From positions 5,146,001-5,210,000 of the forward strand of contig NZ_CP109055.1 in assembly GCF_035975855.1 (NCBI RefSeq): DNA of 64,000 nt. Direction: 5' to 3'. Position 1 is the stretch's first letter. Every line of letters begins with the position of its first letter. The DNA is from Streptomyces sp. NBC_01304. Its GTDB lineage: Bacteria; Actinomycetota; Actinomycetes; Streptomycetales; Streptomycetaceae. Made by a program: the position numbers and the translations under genes. Under the pieces are notes generated by a model. That model did no database searches, was not told the DNA's origin, and was given only the letters and a program-made list of their open reading frames with translations. Below, one piece after another: positions 25,990-33,598 of this stretch.

Positions 25990-26289
25990 GGTTTTCCCCT
26001 TTACTTCGTTGCACCTTGCCTGAGGAAGTAGACAGTGGGCCGAGCGGGGCCAGCCAGGGGTGGAAGACATGAAGAGATCCACTGACTGAGACGGGTCTTC
26101 GTAGACTTCTACAAGAACCAATCGCGCACTAAGTCCGATTCGAACCCCTCAGCAGGGCTGCGGAGTTGAGGACCGACTTCCCGAAGTCGCACAAGATCGG
26201 CAAGTAGGCGCGGGTTGCTGTTTTTCGCCCTCGTGGGCTGTTGCCATGAAGTGGTCGCTTTCCTCCGTGGAGAAGGGAGTTCTCGCAGG
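25990..26289. promoter_or_regulatory. Divergent promoter region
   Basis: 300 nt between the leftward cucumopine-synthase-like operon and the rightward reductase-like gene. It is AT-richer than its surroundings (for example 26010-26130) and must carry both promoters. No operator could be identified with confidence. Confidence 0.5.
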
Positions 26290-27243
26290 ATGCGGACCAC
26301 AACACTGGGCAGGGACGGGCCGGTCGTCGGCCGGCTGGGACTGGGGGCGATGGGCCTTTCGTACCGCTACGCCCCGGCCCTGAGAGACAAGAACAAGGCC
26401 GTATCGCTGATCCGGCAGGCGGTGGACCTCGGGGTCAACCTCGTCGAGACGGCCGGCGCCTACGCGGCCGGGGACAACGAGCGGCTGATCGGTGAGGCCA
26501 TCCGCGGACGCCGGGACGAGGTCGTGCTGTGCACCGGCGGCGGCCTGCTCGGCGACGCGGACGGCGTGCTGCGGCCCGCGGGCGGCCCGCAGGCGCTGCG
26601 GGCCGCGGTCGACGAGAGCCTGCGCCGGCTGCACGTCGACCACATCGACCTCTACCTGCTGCGCCGCGTCGATCCCGACGTACCGCTGGAGGAGAGCTGG
26701 GGTGCGCTGGCCGAGCAGGTCTGGGCGGGCAAGATCCGCATGTTGGGGCTGCCCGTCGTCACCGTGGAGGAGGCCCGCGCCGCCGAGGCCGTGCACGAGG
26801 CGGCGGCGATGGCCGCCGAGGTGTCGCTGTTCACGCGCTGCGGTCTCGACGACGTCGTGCCGTACGCCGTGGAGCGCCGGATCGCGCTCCTGGCCGGCGC
26901 CCCGCTCGGCCGCGGTCTGCTGACCGGTGCGCTGTCCCGGTTCGACGATCTGCCCCTGGACGACTGGCGGCGCACCCAGCCCCGCTTCGCCCCGCGCGCG
27001 ATCCGGCACAACTTCGCGCTCACCCAGGCCGTCGCGCACGTGGCCGCCCGGCACGAGGTCACTCCCGCGCAGGTCGCCCTGGCATGGCTGCTCCGGCTCG
27101 GCGAGCACGTGGTGCCGCTGCCCGGCACGAGGGCGCCGGACCACCTCGCGGAGAACCTCGCCGGCGACCGGGTCCGCCTGACCGAACAGGACCTGACCGA
27201 CCTGGAGTTCCTCCCCTACCCGGCAGGTGCCCCCGAGGCATGA
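26290..27243 (+). CDS. Aldo/keto reductase homologue lacking catalytic residues
   Basis: 317 residues, aligned end to end with AKRs such as the one at 616. The catalytic tetrad is changed: the Asp position is Glu (NLVETAGAYAAGDNE), the Lys position is Gly (VVLCTGGGLL), and the His position is Arg (DLYLLRRVDP); only Tyr stays. The cofactor end (VVPLPGTRAPDHLAENLA) remains. It may bind NADPH without reducing carbonyls, or do different chemistry. ATG 26290 has AAGGGAG upstream. Divergent from the 25989 operon and followed by another degenerate enzyme. Confidence 0.8.
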   Translation: MRTTTLGRDGPVVGRLGLGAMGLSYRYAPALRDKNKAVSLIRQAVDLGVNLVETAGAYAAGDNERLIGEAIRGRRDEVVLCTGGGLLGDADGVLRPAGGPQALRAAVDESLRRLHVDHIDLYLLRRVDPDVPLEESWGALAEQVWAGKIRMLGLPVVTVEEARAAEAVHEAAAMAAEVSLFTRCGLDDVVPYAVERRIALLAGAPLGRGLLTGALSRFDDLPLDDWRRTQPRFAPRAIRHNFALTQAVAHVAARHEVTPAQVALAWLLRLGEHVVPLPGTRAPDHLAENLAGDRVRLTEQDLTDLEFLPYPAGAPEA

Positions 27244-27300
27244 GCAGCACCCGGCTCACGCCACTGCCCCTGACTCCCCACCACTTCTGGAGTTCTTCCC

Positions 27301-28566
27301 ATGACGACCTCTCTGGTACGCCAGGTCCTCCCGCGGCAGCGGCCGCCGGTCGCGACAGCGACGGCTACGGCTACGGCTACGGCTACGGCGACGACCGGCG
27401 TTTACGGAACCACCGCGCCCGGCTTCGTCTCCGTGCGCCACTCCTTCGAACGGGCCTGCCGGGACGCGGGTCCGCCCGGTTCCCAGGGCGCCGCCCTTGC
27501 GGTCGTACAGGACGGTGAGCTGGTCGTCGACCTGTGGCACGGCACCGCCGACCCGGTCACCGCGGCGCCGTGGACCGGCGACACCCTCCAGCCGGCGCTG
27601 ACGGGCTCGCACGGCATCCTGGCCACGGCGGTCCTGCTGCTCGCCGACATGGGCGCGCTCGCGCTGGACCGGCCCGTCGCCGACTACTGGCCGGAGTTCG
27701 CGATCCGCGGCAAGGGCGCGGTGACCCTGCGGGACGTGCTGACGTTCACGGCCCGCCTCCCGGGCATGGCGGCGGGCCTCGACCAGCGGGACGTCGAGAA
27801 CCCGCGCATGATGGCCGCGCTGCTCGAACTGCACAGCCCGGAGGACGACCCCCGGGCCGGCGGCGTGCTGCACGGGCCGTGGACCGCCGGGTGGATCGCC
27901 GCCGAGGTGGTGCGGCGGGTCGACGGCCGCGCTCTCGACCTGTTCTTCCTGGAGGAGATCGCGGGCCCGCTGGGCCTCGACATCCACTTCGGCCTCGTCC
28001 CCGACCAACTGCCGCACGCCGCACGGATCTCGTACGATCCGGGCTTCTCCGCCCGTGTCCCGCTGGACGGCGGCGCGGACGACAGCGAGGCGGACCTCTT
28101 CGAGCGGGTGTGGAACAACCCGTCACCGTTCCCCGCGGACCCCGAGGTGTGGAGCGAGAGCCGGCGGCGCCAGGCGGTCATCCCCTCGCTGGGGGTGTAC
28201 GCGTCGGCCCGTGGTCTCGCCCGGCTCCAGGGCATCCTGGCCGCGGACGCCGTACGGGCCCCGGGCGAGGAGCCGCTGCTGCTGTCGCGCCGCACGCTCG
28301 ACCAGGCGCGGAACTTCTGGGTCGAGGGCCTGGATCCGCTGCTCGGCGGGATCAGCGCGTACGGCGAGGGCGGCCTGCAACTCCTCGACGAGGGCCTCCA
28401 CCCGGCCGTCTGCTCCGGCGCCTTCGGCCACCAGGGCCCCGGCGGCGTCTCCTACCAGGCCTGGCCGCAGGCAAGGGCCGGGGCCGCCTGGGTCTGCAGC
28501 CGGCTGACGACGGGGCCCGGCGCGGGGGTCCTGGACGAGGTGGCGAGGGCACTGCGGGGCGCTTGA
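27301..28566 (+). CDS. Beta-lactamase-family (EstB-like) serine hydrolase homologue, active site altered
   Basis: 421 residues of the class C beta-lactamase/esterase fold: AVVQDGELVVDLWHGTAD, then LLADMGALALDRPVADYWPEF and VTLRDVLTFTARLPG, and FGHQGPGG near the C-terminus. The SxxK nucleophile motif, expected just before ATAVLLLAD, reads LTGSHG, so Ser and Lys are not in register; the YxN/YHA segment is also not conserved. It may be inactive or use other residues. Residues 18-32 are a (Ala-Thr) run encoded by a hexanucleotide array near 27356-27394. RBS GGAG. 57 nt after the degenerate AKR. Confidence 0.78.
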   Translation: MTTSLVRQVLPRQRPPVATATATATATATATTGVYGTTAPGFVSVRHSFERACRDAGPPGSQGAALAVVQDGELVVDLWHGTADPVTAAPWTGDTLQPALTGSHGILATAVLLLADMGALALDRPVADYWPEFAIRGKGAVTLRDVLTFTARLPGMAAGLDQRDVENPRMMAALLELHSPEDDPRAGGVLHGPWTAGWIAAEVVRRVDGRALDLFFLEEIAGPLGLDIHFGLVPDQLPHAARISYDPGFSARVPLDGGADDSEADLFERVWNNPSPFPADPEVWSESRRRQAVIPSLGVYASARGLARLQGILAADAVRAPGEEPLLLSRRTLDQARNFWVEGLDPLLGGISAYGEGGLQLLDEGLHPAVCSGAFGHQGPGGVSYQAWPQARAGAAWVCSRLTTGPGAGVLDEVARALRGA

Positions 28567-28584
28567 GTCCCGGCCGCGACGGGC

Positions 28585-28616
28585 GGGTCGGAACCCGTCC
28601 CAGGTGGGTTCCGACC
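28585..28616. terminator. Convergent hairpin with GGGTTCCGACC repeats
   Basis: Inverted repeat GTCGGAACCC ... GGGTTCCGAC around a 9-nt loop, followed by further direct copies of GGTTCCGACC to about 28660. Lies between the hydrolase-like stop (+) and the TetR stop (-). Confidence 0.6.
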
Positions 28617-28640
28617 TGCTTCCGGGGGTTCCGACCCGCT

Positions 28641-29240
28641 TCAGGTGGGCTCCGACCCGCACCACATCGCGCCCGCCCGGCCCGTCCGGTCGGCGGCGAG
28701 GCCGTGCAGGACGATGTCCCAGACCGAGTCCCAGACCGGGTCCCGGGTCGCATCGAGAGCGACCATGGCGCCCTCCGCGAGCTGCGCGAGGAGGGCCACG
28801 GCATCCTCGGGAGAGACCCCGGGACGCAGCCGGTGCGCACCGCCGGCCCGGTCGAGCAGGCTCCGGAGCACGGGAAGCCAGGCCTCGGCCAACGGCGGCT
28901 CGCCCCCGGGGCAGTCGGCCTCCAGGCGGCGCGCGGCGCGTACGAAGGGGTCCTCGCGCGCAAGGCGGGCCAGACAGCCGATCAGCGTGCGCAGTTCCCG
29001 CAACGGGTCGGCGGCCACCGCGAGGCCTTCCAGACAGCGCCCGAACCGGGCCCGCCCGGCCGTGCGCACCTCCTCGGCCAGGATGGTCTTCGTCCCGAAG
29101 TGGAAGGTCAGGGAGCCGATCGAGGTCTTCGCCCGCCCGACCACCCCCTGGAAGGAAGCACCTTCGTAGCCGCGCTCGGCGAACTCGGCGGCGGCCGCTT
29201 CCAACAAGGCCTGGCGCGTTCTGGCCGCCCGTTCCTGCAT
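28641..29240 (-). CDS. TetR-family regulator, gamma-butyrolactone-receptor-like
   Basis: 199 residues. N-terminal HTH: RTRQALLEAAAAEFAERGYEGASFQGVVGRAKTSIGSLTFHFGTKTILAEEV, close to the ScbR/ArpA pattern (GALYFHF). The C-terminal ligand domain is less conserved and would bind a butyrolactone-type signal, an antibiotic, or nothing (pseudo-receptor). Divergent to the IS701-type gene; the intergenic region has an ARE-like palindrome. A second such regulator is at 38787. Confidence 0.82.
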   Translation of the reverse strand: MQERAARTRQALLEAAAAEFAERGYEGASFQGVVGRAKTSIGSLTFHFGTKTILAEEVRTAGRARFGRCLEGLAVAADPLRELRTLIGCLARLAREDPFVRAARRLEADCPGGEPPLAEAWLPVLRSLLDRAGGAHRLRPGVSPEDAVALLAQLAEGAMVALDATRDPVWDSVWDIVLHGLAADRTGRAGAMWCGSEPT

Positions 29241-29283
29241 GCGCCTTCTCCTCAGACTTTGGCAAGTAGTCGTACCCTCGACA

Positions 29284-29310
29284 AAAAATATAACGAACGT
29301 TCTCTATGTT
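29284..29310. promoter_or_regulatory. ARE-like palindrome (TetR operator candidate)
   Basis: The segment ATAACGAACGTTCTCTAT (29289-29306) is an imperfect palindrome centred on GAACGTTC with 14 of 18 matching positions. It sits between the TetR and IS701-type starts, where a butyrolactone receptor would autoregulate. Confidence 0.5.
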
Positions 29311-29350
29311 TGTTAGTGTGCAACGACCGCTCACCTGGGAGGGACCTGCA

Positions 29351-30469
29351 GTGACGACGACGTACGAGACGCCCGACATGACGGCGGGCCGGCCGCCGGG
29401 CGACCTGCCCCGGCGCCTGTTCGGCCATTTGCAGCGCTCCGACCAGCAGCGTTGGGGGCACGTCTATCTGCAGGGGCTGCTGCGGACGCACGGGAAGAAG
29501 ACCGTGCGCCGCATGGCGGCCGTCGTGACCGGCTCGGAGGCGGCGTCGGCGTCGCTGCACCAGTTCGTCAACGCCAGCCCGTGGGAGTGGGCCCCGGCGC
29601 GCGGCGAACTGGCCCGCTGGGCCGCCCAGTCACTGCCGGTACGGTCCTGGACGCTGGCGCCGGCGGTGCTGCCCAAGCGCGGCAACTACTCGGCCGGCGT
29701 GCACCAGCGCTTCCTGCCGGAGTCCGGGCGCACCGTCAACTGCCAGCTGGGACTGGGCCTGTTCCTGGACTCGGGCCAGACGCACGTCCCGGTCGACTGG
29801 CGGCTCTTCCTGCCGCCCCGGTTCACCCACGACGATGCGGTACGCGACCGGGCGAAGATCCCCGCGACGACCCGGGCCCAGCCGCTGTGGGCCTCGGCCC
29901 TGCGCCTGGTCCAGGAGATGACGTCATGGTCGAACGGGCGGACGGCGCCGGTGGTGGCCGACCTGACGGCCCTGTGCGACGTCGCGCCGTTGGCGCAGCG
30001 GCTGCACGGCAGCGGGCACCCCTTCGTCCTCGCCATCCCGGGCCAGACCACCCTCGCCGAGCCGGAACTGCCGCCCGGCGAACGGGAGTCGGCGCGCGGC
30101 CTGCTGCTGCGCCGGGGCGTACGGCACCCGGCGGGCGCGGGCCGGCAGGTCGTCTCGTACGACACACCGCTGCGCGGGCTGCACCCGGACGGCGAGCCCA
30201 GTCGCGGGGCGGGCCGGCTCCTTGCCGAGTGGGACGCGAGCAGCGGGCGCCCGGGCCGGATCTGGCTGACGAACATCACCGACCGCCACCCGGCCGAACT
30301 CCTCGAACTGGCCCGTTCGCCGCAGGGGGCGCAGGCCGCGATCCACCGCATGGGCGAGGACTTCGGCCTCCTCGACTTCGAGGGCCGCTCCTTCCCCGGC
30401 TGGCACCGGCACATGACGCTCGTCTCCGCCGCCTACGCCTGCGGCACTCTGGAGGGCATGGAACGCTGA
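29351..30469 (+). CDS. IS701-type DDE transposase homologue, second copy, catalytically altered
   Basis: 372 residues, distant relative of the protein at 4895 (both have SDQQRWGxxYxxxLxxxxGKKTxR, GRxVNCQxGxGxxL and DFEGRSFxGWHxHMT). The first catalytic Asp of IS701 enzymes is again missing: the segment reads LAPAVLPKRGNYSAGV. The second Asp region is VVADLTALCDVAP. GTG 29351 has GGGAGGGA upstream. No inverted repeats or target duplications seen. Stable placement beside regulators in a metabolite cluster suggests a resident, maybe DNA-binding, role. Confidence 0.78.
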   Translation: MTTTYETPDMTAGRPPGDLPRRLFGHLQRSDQQRWGHVYLQGLLRTHGKKTVRRMAAVVTGSEAASASLHQFVNASPWEWAPARGELARWAAQSLPVRSWTLAPAVLPKRGNYSAGVHQRFLPESGRTVNCQLGLGLFLDSGQTHVPVDWRLFLPPRFTHDDAVRDRAKIPATTRAQPLWASALRLVQEMTSWSNGRTAPVVADLTALCDVAPLAQRLHGSGHPFVLAIPGQTTLAEPELPPGERESARGLLLRRGVRHPAGAGRQVVSYDTPLRGLHPDGEPSRGAGRLLAEWDASSGRPGRIWLTNITDRHPAELLELARSPQGAQAAIHRMGEDFGLLDFEGRSFPGWHRHMTLVSAAYACGTLEGMER

Positions 30470-30640
30470 ACTCCGGGGGCGTCGCACGCCGACCTCTGGT
30501 CGGCAGCGAACGCCGATCCATTGCTTGCGTCTACAAGTGAATAGCGGGTGGAGCCCAGCTTTACGGGCACCGGCACTCCCCAGATGATTGCATGGGCATG
30601 TATCTTGTTGCCAAGAGCAGTCAAGAAGGGGAGCCGTTCC

Positions 30641-31084
30641 ATGACGATCCACCAGCAGCCTCGCGCCGCCTCCGATCAGGCCATGTGGGAGGCCGTCCTC
30701 GGCCTGCACGCCTTCGTGGAGCGTCAGCTCGCGCACACCCTGCAGCGCCGCCACGGCGTCGGCCTGTCCGAGTACCGGGCCCTGGAGGTCCTCTCCCAGG
30801 CCGAGAAGGGCGAATCGCGCATGCAGGAGCTCGCGGACCACATCGGTCTGGGCCAGAGCTCGGTCACCCGCCTGGTGGGGCGCCTGGACAGCGCCGGTTA
30901 CGCCTACAAGGACAACTGCGCCGACGACAAGCGCGGCGTCTTCGCCGTCATCACCGAAGAAGGCCGCAAGCGCTACCAGGATGCCCGTGCCACGTACGCC
31001 GACGTCCTCAGCTCGGCCCTCAACACCGCGAGCGCGGACGACCAGTTCGCCCGCGCGGTGCAAGCGCTGCGCAGTGCCGCCTGA
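30641..31084 (+). CDS. MarR-family regulator
   Basis: 147 residues with winged HTH: LSEYRALEVLSQAEKGESRMQELADHIGLGQSSVTRLVGRLDSAGYAYKDNCADDKRGVFAVITEEGRK, the classical MarR wing with DDKRG. Responds to phenolic or lipophilic ligands in many relatives. ATG 30641 has AAGGGGAG. Just upstream of the biosynthetic operon at 31306, so a candidate local regulator; CTTGC-type half sites occur both before this gene (30522) and before the operon (31231). Confidence 0.88.
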   Translation: MTIHQQPRAASDQAMWEAVLGLHAFVERQLAHTLQRRHGVGLSEYRALEVLSQAEKGESRMQELADHIGLGQSSVTRLVGRLDSAGYAYKDNCADDKRGVFAVITEEGRKRYQDARATYADVLSSALNTASADDQFARAVQALRSAA

Positions 31085-31120
31085 CTCGATCACCGACTGG
31101 ATCGCCGGCTCGATCACGAC

Positions 31121-31165
31121 AGACGGCGGGAGGCTCCCGGGGTAACCGGGCCTCCCGCCGTCTTT
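31121..31165 (+). terminator. MarR terminator
   Basis: Inverted repeat with arms of about 20 nt and a short loop, followed by TTTT. Confidence 0.85.
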
Positions 31166-31235
31166 TGCATGTTCGGGCTTCTATCCCGATGCGCGGCCCG
31201 GTGACCTGGATCACTCGATCCCGAGATTTACTTGC

Positions 31236-31268
31236 TTGACCATACATATAAAACCCCGTAGGTTCTCT
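31236..31268 (+). promoter_or_regulatory. Promoter overlapping an ARE-like operator
   Basis: TTGACC (31236-31241), 17-nt spacer, TAGGTT (31259-31264), a good vegetative-type promoter. Overlapping it, ATAAAACC and GGTTCTCT (31248-31268) form the AACC/GGTT inverted arrangement of autoregulatory elements bound by ScbR/ArpA-type receptors. It would drive the 31306-37539 operon. Confidence 0.6.
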
Positions 31269-31305
31269 CTCGTAGCCAAGATCACCGATCCACGAGGGGG
31301 GACCG

Positions 31306-32790
31306 ATGCCTTCGCCTCGCCTGTTGCAGGCACTCAGCCGGCACGTGCGGGACCAGCCCGAAAGGACCGCGCTCGTCAGCGCCGGCCAGCGGGTCACCTA
31401 CGCGGGCCTGGACCAGCTGATCCGCACTGCCACCGCGGACCTCGACGGCGCCGACTTCGGCTCCGTACGCGGCCTGTGCGTCCCGGCCCACAAGTCGCCG
31501 GAAACCATCGCGCTGCTCCTTGCGGCATGGCGGCAGGGGATCAACACCCTGGTCCCGTCGCCCGGTCTGGGCGCCGCCGCCCTGTCCACGCTCACCGCCC
31601 AGGCGCACGGCCCGCTGTCGGCCGTCGCGGTCCCCGGCGGCGGCGTGACCCTGTCGCGGGAGGAGGCCGACCCCGCGCTGTCGGACGGCTTCAGCGCCCC
31701 CGACCCCGAGGAGTCGCTGCTGACCCTCACCACCTCCGGGTCAACCGGCGTGCCCAAGCTCGTCCCCGTCCGCATCGAGGCCTTCGACCGCTTCGGCGAC
31801 TGGGCCACCGGCAAGTTCGGGCTCGACGGCGGCACCAGCTCGCTGAGCTTCTCGCCGCTCAACTTCGACCTCGCGCTGCTCGACGTCTGGGCGGTGCTCG
31901 AGGCCGGCGGCACGGTCGTGCTGGCCGACGCCGGGGCCAGCGGGGACGCCGGCTATCTGCGGGACCTCGCGCAGAGCAACGAGGTGACCCTGGTCCAGGG
32001 GGTGCCGCTGCTGCACCGGCTGCTGGCCGCGGACGGCGCCGGCTACCCGGCAGTCCGTACGGTCGTGTTCACCGGGGAGGCAGTCTCCGAGCAGGGACTG
32101 CAGGACGCCTTCGCCGCGTACCCGGCCGCCCGCTTCCACAACGTCTTCGGCTGCACGGAGACCAACGACAGCTTCCTCCACGACATCGATCCGGGCGCGT
32201 ACGTGCACCCGCTGCCCATCGGCACCCCGATCGACGGCACCGACGCGGTGCTGCTGATCGAGGGGGCCGGCGGCACCGAGGTCCTGCGGGGTCCCGGCAC
32301 CGGCGAACTCGTCGTGCACACGCCCTTCCAGACCTGCGGCTATCTCGAACAGGCCCGCAACGCGCAGGCGTTCATGCCGGACCCGCGCGGCGGCGGCGCC
32401 ATGTTCTACCGCACCGGCGACCTCGTCCACCGCGACGCCGACGGCCGCTACTTCCTCCAGGGACGTACCGACTTCCAGGTCAAGGTGCGCGGCGTGCGCA
32501 CCAACACCCTGGAGGTCGAGACCGTCCTCGAGGCACATCCGGACGTCGTCGAGGCCGCGGTCGTCGCGCTGCCCTGTCCCGAGGCCGGCACCCGGCTGCA
32601 CGCCGAAGTGGTGCGCCGGGACAGCGCCTCCCTGAGCTCCCTTGGCCTGCGGGCGTACGCGGCGAAGCACCTGCCGCGGCACGCCGTGCCCAGCTCGGTC
32701 GGGCTCGGCGGCGCTCCGCTGCCGAAGACCCCGACCGGCAAACCCGACCGTAATTCGATCAAGAACACCCAACTGAACGGAGCCTCTTGA
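31306..32790 (+). CDS. Stand-alone adenylation enzyme (amino-acid/acyl-AMP ligase)
   Basis: 494 residues, free-standing ANL-family adenylation domain. Core motifs: TLTTSGSTGVPK (A3), FGCTETN (A5), FYRTGDLVHR (A7), GRTDFQVKVRGVR (A8) and PKTPTGKPDRN (A10 with the Lys). An Asp in LNFDLALLD is at the position that holds the amino group in NRPS A domains, so an amino acid, perhaps proline as in PltF/RedM, is plausible. It would load the carrier protein encoded next (stop and start overlap, TGATG). ATG with GAGGGGGG upstream. Confidence 0.88.
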   Translation: MPSPRLLQALSRHVRDQPERTALVSAGQRVTYAGLDQLIRTATADLDGADFGSVRGLCVPAHKSPETIALLLAAWRQGINTLVPSPGLGAAALSTLTAQAHGPLSAVAVPGGGVTLSREEADPALSDGFSAPDPEESLLTLTTSGSTGVPKLVPVRIEAFDRFGDWATGKFGLDGGTSSLSFSPLNFDLALLDVWAVLEAGGTVVLADAGASGDAGYLRDLAQSNEVTLVQGVPLLHRLLAADGAGYPAVRTVVFTGEAVSEQGLQDAFAAYPAARFHNVFGCTETNDSFLHDIDPGAYVHPLPIGTPIDGTDAVLLIEGAGGTEVLRGPGTGELVVHTPFQTCGYLEQARNAQAFMPDPRGGGAMFYRTGDLVHRDADGRYFLQGRTDFQVKVRGVRTNTLEVETVLEAHPDVVEAAVVALPCPEAGTRLHAEVVRRDSASLSSLGLRAYAAKHLPRHAVPSSVGLGGAPLPKTPTGKPDRNSIKNTQLNGAS

Positions 32791-33050
32791 TGAGCACCGG
32801 CGCCAACGACCCGATCCGCGACTACATCGTCCAGGAGTTCCTGGCCGGTGAGGACTCCGAGGACCTGACCGACGACTTCGACCTCATCGAGAGCACCGTC
32901 GTGAACAGCCTCGGTCTGGTCCGCCTCATCTCCTGGATCTCCGAGACGTACAGCATCCCCGTCGACGACATCCCGCTGGAGCCGGCCGTCTACCGCACGC
33001 TCGCGGACATCCGGGGCTTCGTCAGCCAGGCCGCTCCGGCCGCGGCCTGA
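32790..33050 (+). CDS. Acyl/peptidyl carrier protein
   Basis: 86 residues, four-helix carrier protein. The phosphopantetheine Ser is Ser40 in VVNSLGLVRLISWI, a variant of the DSL motif as in PltL/RedO-type carriers. Accepts the aminoacyl group from the adenylation enzyme and presents it to the dehydrogenase and other enzymes. The phosphopantetheinyl transferase at 36754 could prime it. Confidence 0.9.
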   Translation: MSTGANDPIRDYIVQEFLAGEDSEDLTDDFDLIESTVVNSLGLVRLISWISETYSIPVDDIPLEPAVYRTLADIRGFVSQAAPAAA

Positions 33051-33126
33051 CGGACCGTCCCCTCCCAGGCAGCACCACCCACCCAGAACACAGCGCCCAG
33101 AACACAGCGATGACAGGAGTCTCGTC

Positions 33127-33501
33127 ATGATCGTCCGTTCCCTTTCCGACGTCCCCGCGGTCGAGTGGGGCAGCGGCACCAGCCACCGCCTGCTGACCGA
33201 GGCCGACGGCATGGGCTTCACCGTCTGCGAGACGCTGGTCCGCCAGGGCACCTCCAGTGCGCTGCAGTACCTCGGCCACCTGGAGGCCTGCTACTGCATA
33301 GGCGGCTCGGGCGAGGTCGTCACCAAGGACGGCGAACACCACAAGATCATGACCGGGACCATCTACGCCCTGGACAAGAACGACGCCCACCACCTGATCG
33401 CCTCCGACGACGAGGACCTCCTCCTCGTCTCCGTGTTCAGCCCGGCGCTGCGTGGCGACGAGAAGCACTCGCTCTCCGAGGACGGCTTCTCCCGCTACTG
33501 A
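33127..33501 (+). CDS. Ectoine-synthase-like cupin
   Basis: 124 residues, end-to-end similar to EctC: starts MIVRSL, then HLEACYCIGGSGEV, IYALDKNDAHHL and VFSPALRGDE. The three iron ligands known from EctC are conserved (Glu in HLEACYC, Tyr in TIYAL, His in DAHHL). EctC closes the ring of N-acetyl-diaminobutyrate to ectoine by losing water. No ectA or ectB is nearby, so here it probably cyclises a different, perhaps carrier-bound, substrate. RBS AGGAG. Confidence 0.82.
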   Translation: MIVRSLSDVPAVEWGSGTSHRLLTEADGMGFTVCETLVRQGTSSALQYLGHLEACYCIGGSGEVVTKDGEHHKIMTGTIYALDKNDAHHLIASDDEDLLLVSVFSPALRGDEKHSLSEDGFSRY

Positions 33502-33508
33502 TCCGCGA

Positions 33509-33550
33509 CGCCGGGTGCGGGGCCGCGCCGCCGCGGCCCCGCACCCGGCG
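33509..33550 (+). terminator. Strong hairpin inside the operon (attenuator or partial terminator)
   Basis: Perfect inverted repeat with 19-bp GC arms and a 4-nt loop directly after the cupin stop, with no T run. May reduce transcription or protect the upstream mRNA. Confidence 0.65.
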
Positions 33551-33598
33551 CCCCTCGCCCAACGGTCAGCGCCCAGCGAAAGGCAAGGCAGAACACAC

